Below, piece after piece: positions 49,088-49,316 of a stretch of 49,316 nt of DNA; position 1 is the stretch's first letter; each line of letters begins with the position of its first letter. The stretch spans positions 1-49,316 of the forward strand of contig JAGVNI010000013.1 of the NCBI GenBank assembly GCA_020053355.1. Direction: 5' to 3'. The notes beneath the pieces were generated by a model. The model did not search any database, had not been told where the DNA came from, and saw only the letters and a program-made list of their open reading frames with translations. The position numbers were made by a program, and so were the translations under genes. The DNA is from an archaeon (GTDB taxonomy: Archaea > Micrarchaeota > Micrarchaeia > Anstonellales > Bilamarchaeaceae).

Positions 49088-49316
49088 CTAGGTTGCTTTC
49101 CGGTAGGCGACGTAGATGTCCGCTTCCAGCATCGTCCCGTTCTCGTAGAAGTGGTGGGTGAAATAGATGTTGCCCTCGTCGTCGAGCGAGGATTCGCCCG
49201 CGAACTGCGATATTATTAGCTCCGGTTCGGTCCACGTCCCATTCATCTTCTTCGAACGGAAGACCGCAGGGCTGCCCAGGTAAATCCTCGTGAACCACAG
49301 TTCGTTCCCGTCTTCC
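49088..49316 (-). CDS. Beta-propeller-like protein, C-terminal fragment (5' end outside the window)
   Basis: 75 residues are visible up to TAG 49088-49090. The pattern NELWFTRIYLGSPAVFRSKK, then GTWTEPELIISQ and SLDDEGNIYFTHHFY, shows propeller-blade strands similar to PD40/WD40-like repeats in archaeal envelope proteins. Convergent with the TrmB gene, about 30 bp apart. Function unknown. Confidence 0.55.
   Translation of the reverse strand, partial: EDGNELWFTRIYLGSPAVFRSKKMNGTWTEPELIISQFAGESSLDDEGNIYFTHHFYENGTMLEADIYVAYRKAT

Overview
The window is archaeal chromosome. The evidence is archaeal-type translation genes (uS13, aEF-1beta, eS24, eS31, aIF5A), stand-alone Kae1, Hjc resolvase, an Lsm protein, tRNA genes without encoded CCA (one with a non-canonical intron), A/T-rich TATA boxes about 27 nt upstream of apparently leaderless starts, GGTGA-type ribosome binding sites, and the archaeal form of the mevalonate pathway. 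Gene content and short, overlapping operons suggest an uncultured DPANN-like lineage (Micrarchaeota/Diapherotrites style). That placement is inference; no marker here fixes the phylum.

Layout. 1-1219: end of a translation operon (zinc ribbon, aEF-1beta, uS13) and tRNA-Arg(GCG). 1344-16206: two giant, related, signal-peptide-bearing parallel beta-helix surface proteins (2589 and 1803 aa) flanking a membrane GT-C glycosyltransferase. 16460-20123: two tiny paralogous zinc-ribbon genes, a translationally coupled pair of paralogous secreted/anchored proteins, and a 459-aa orphan. 20258-20555: a cluster of stable hairpins and a tRNA-Thr(GGT) with a 52-nt intron in its D-loop. 20708-28596: an internally duplicated protein, mevalonate kinase, endonuclease III, a FecR-like secreted protein, isopentenyl phosphate kinase, UbiX, a UbiD-type decarboxylase and both aconitase-X subunits. 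The isoprenoid genes together encode every step from mevalonate to isopentenyl diphosphate by the dehydratase/decarboxylase variant, including the prenyl-FMN cofactor enzyme.

28936-37876: Cys-rich and other lipoproteins, a duplicated methyltransferase-like protein, a DEDD exonuclease, M42 peptidase, spermidine-synthase-like protein, circularly permuted GTPase, orphan double receiver protein and Hjc. 37883-40375: a tandem Lrp-type regulator divergent from a radical SAM protein across an A/T-rich dyad. 40397-44479: the aIF5A-eS24-eS31-CPBP protease-Kae1 operon, mostly joined by 4-nt ATGA overlaps, divergent from TatD, a NYN-domain protein and Lsm. 44580-44963: tRNA-Ala(GGC), whose 3' end runs into a tandem array of long inverted repeats with co-varying stems. 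45078-48135: four lipoprotein genes, three sharing one C-terminal domain, divergent from a TrmB-family regulator. The window closes inside a beta-propeller-like gene.

Most noteworthy: the compact archaeal mevalonate locus, the D-loop intron of tRNA-Thr, the hairpin arrays beside two tRNA genes (which share a CGCA-loop hairpin type), the giant beta-helix/glycosyltransferase island, and the expanded lipoprotein families.
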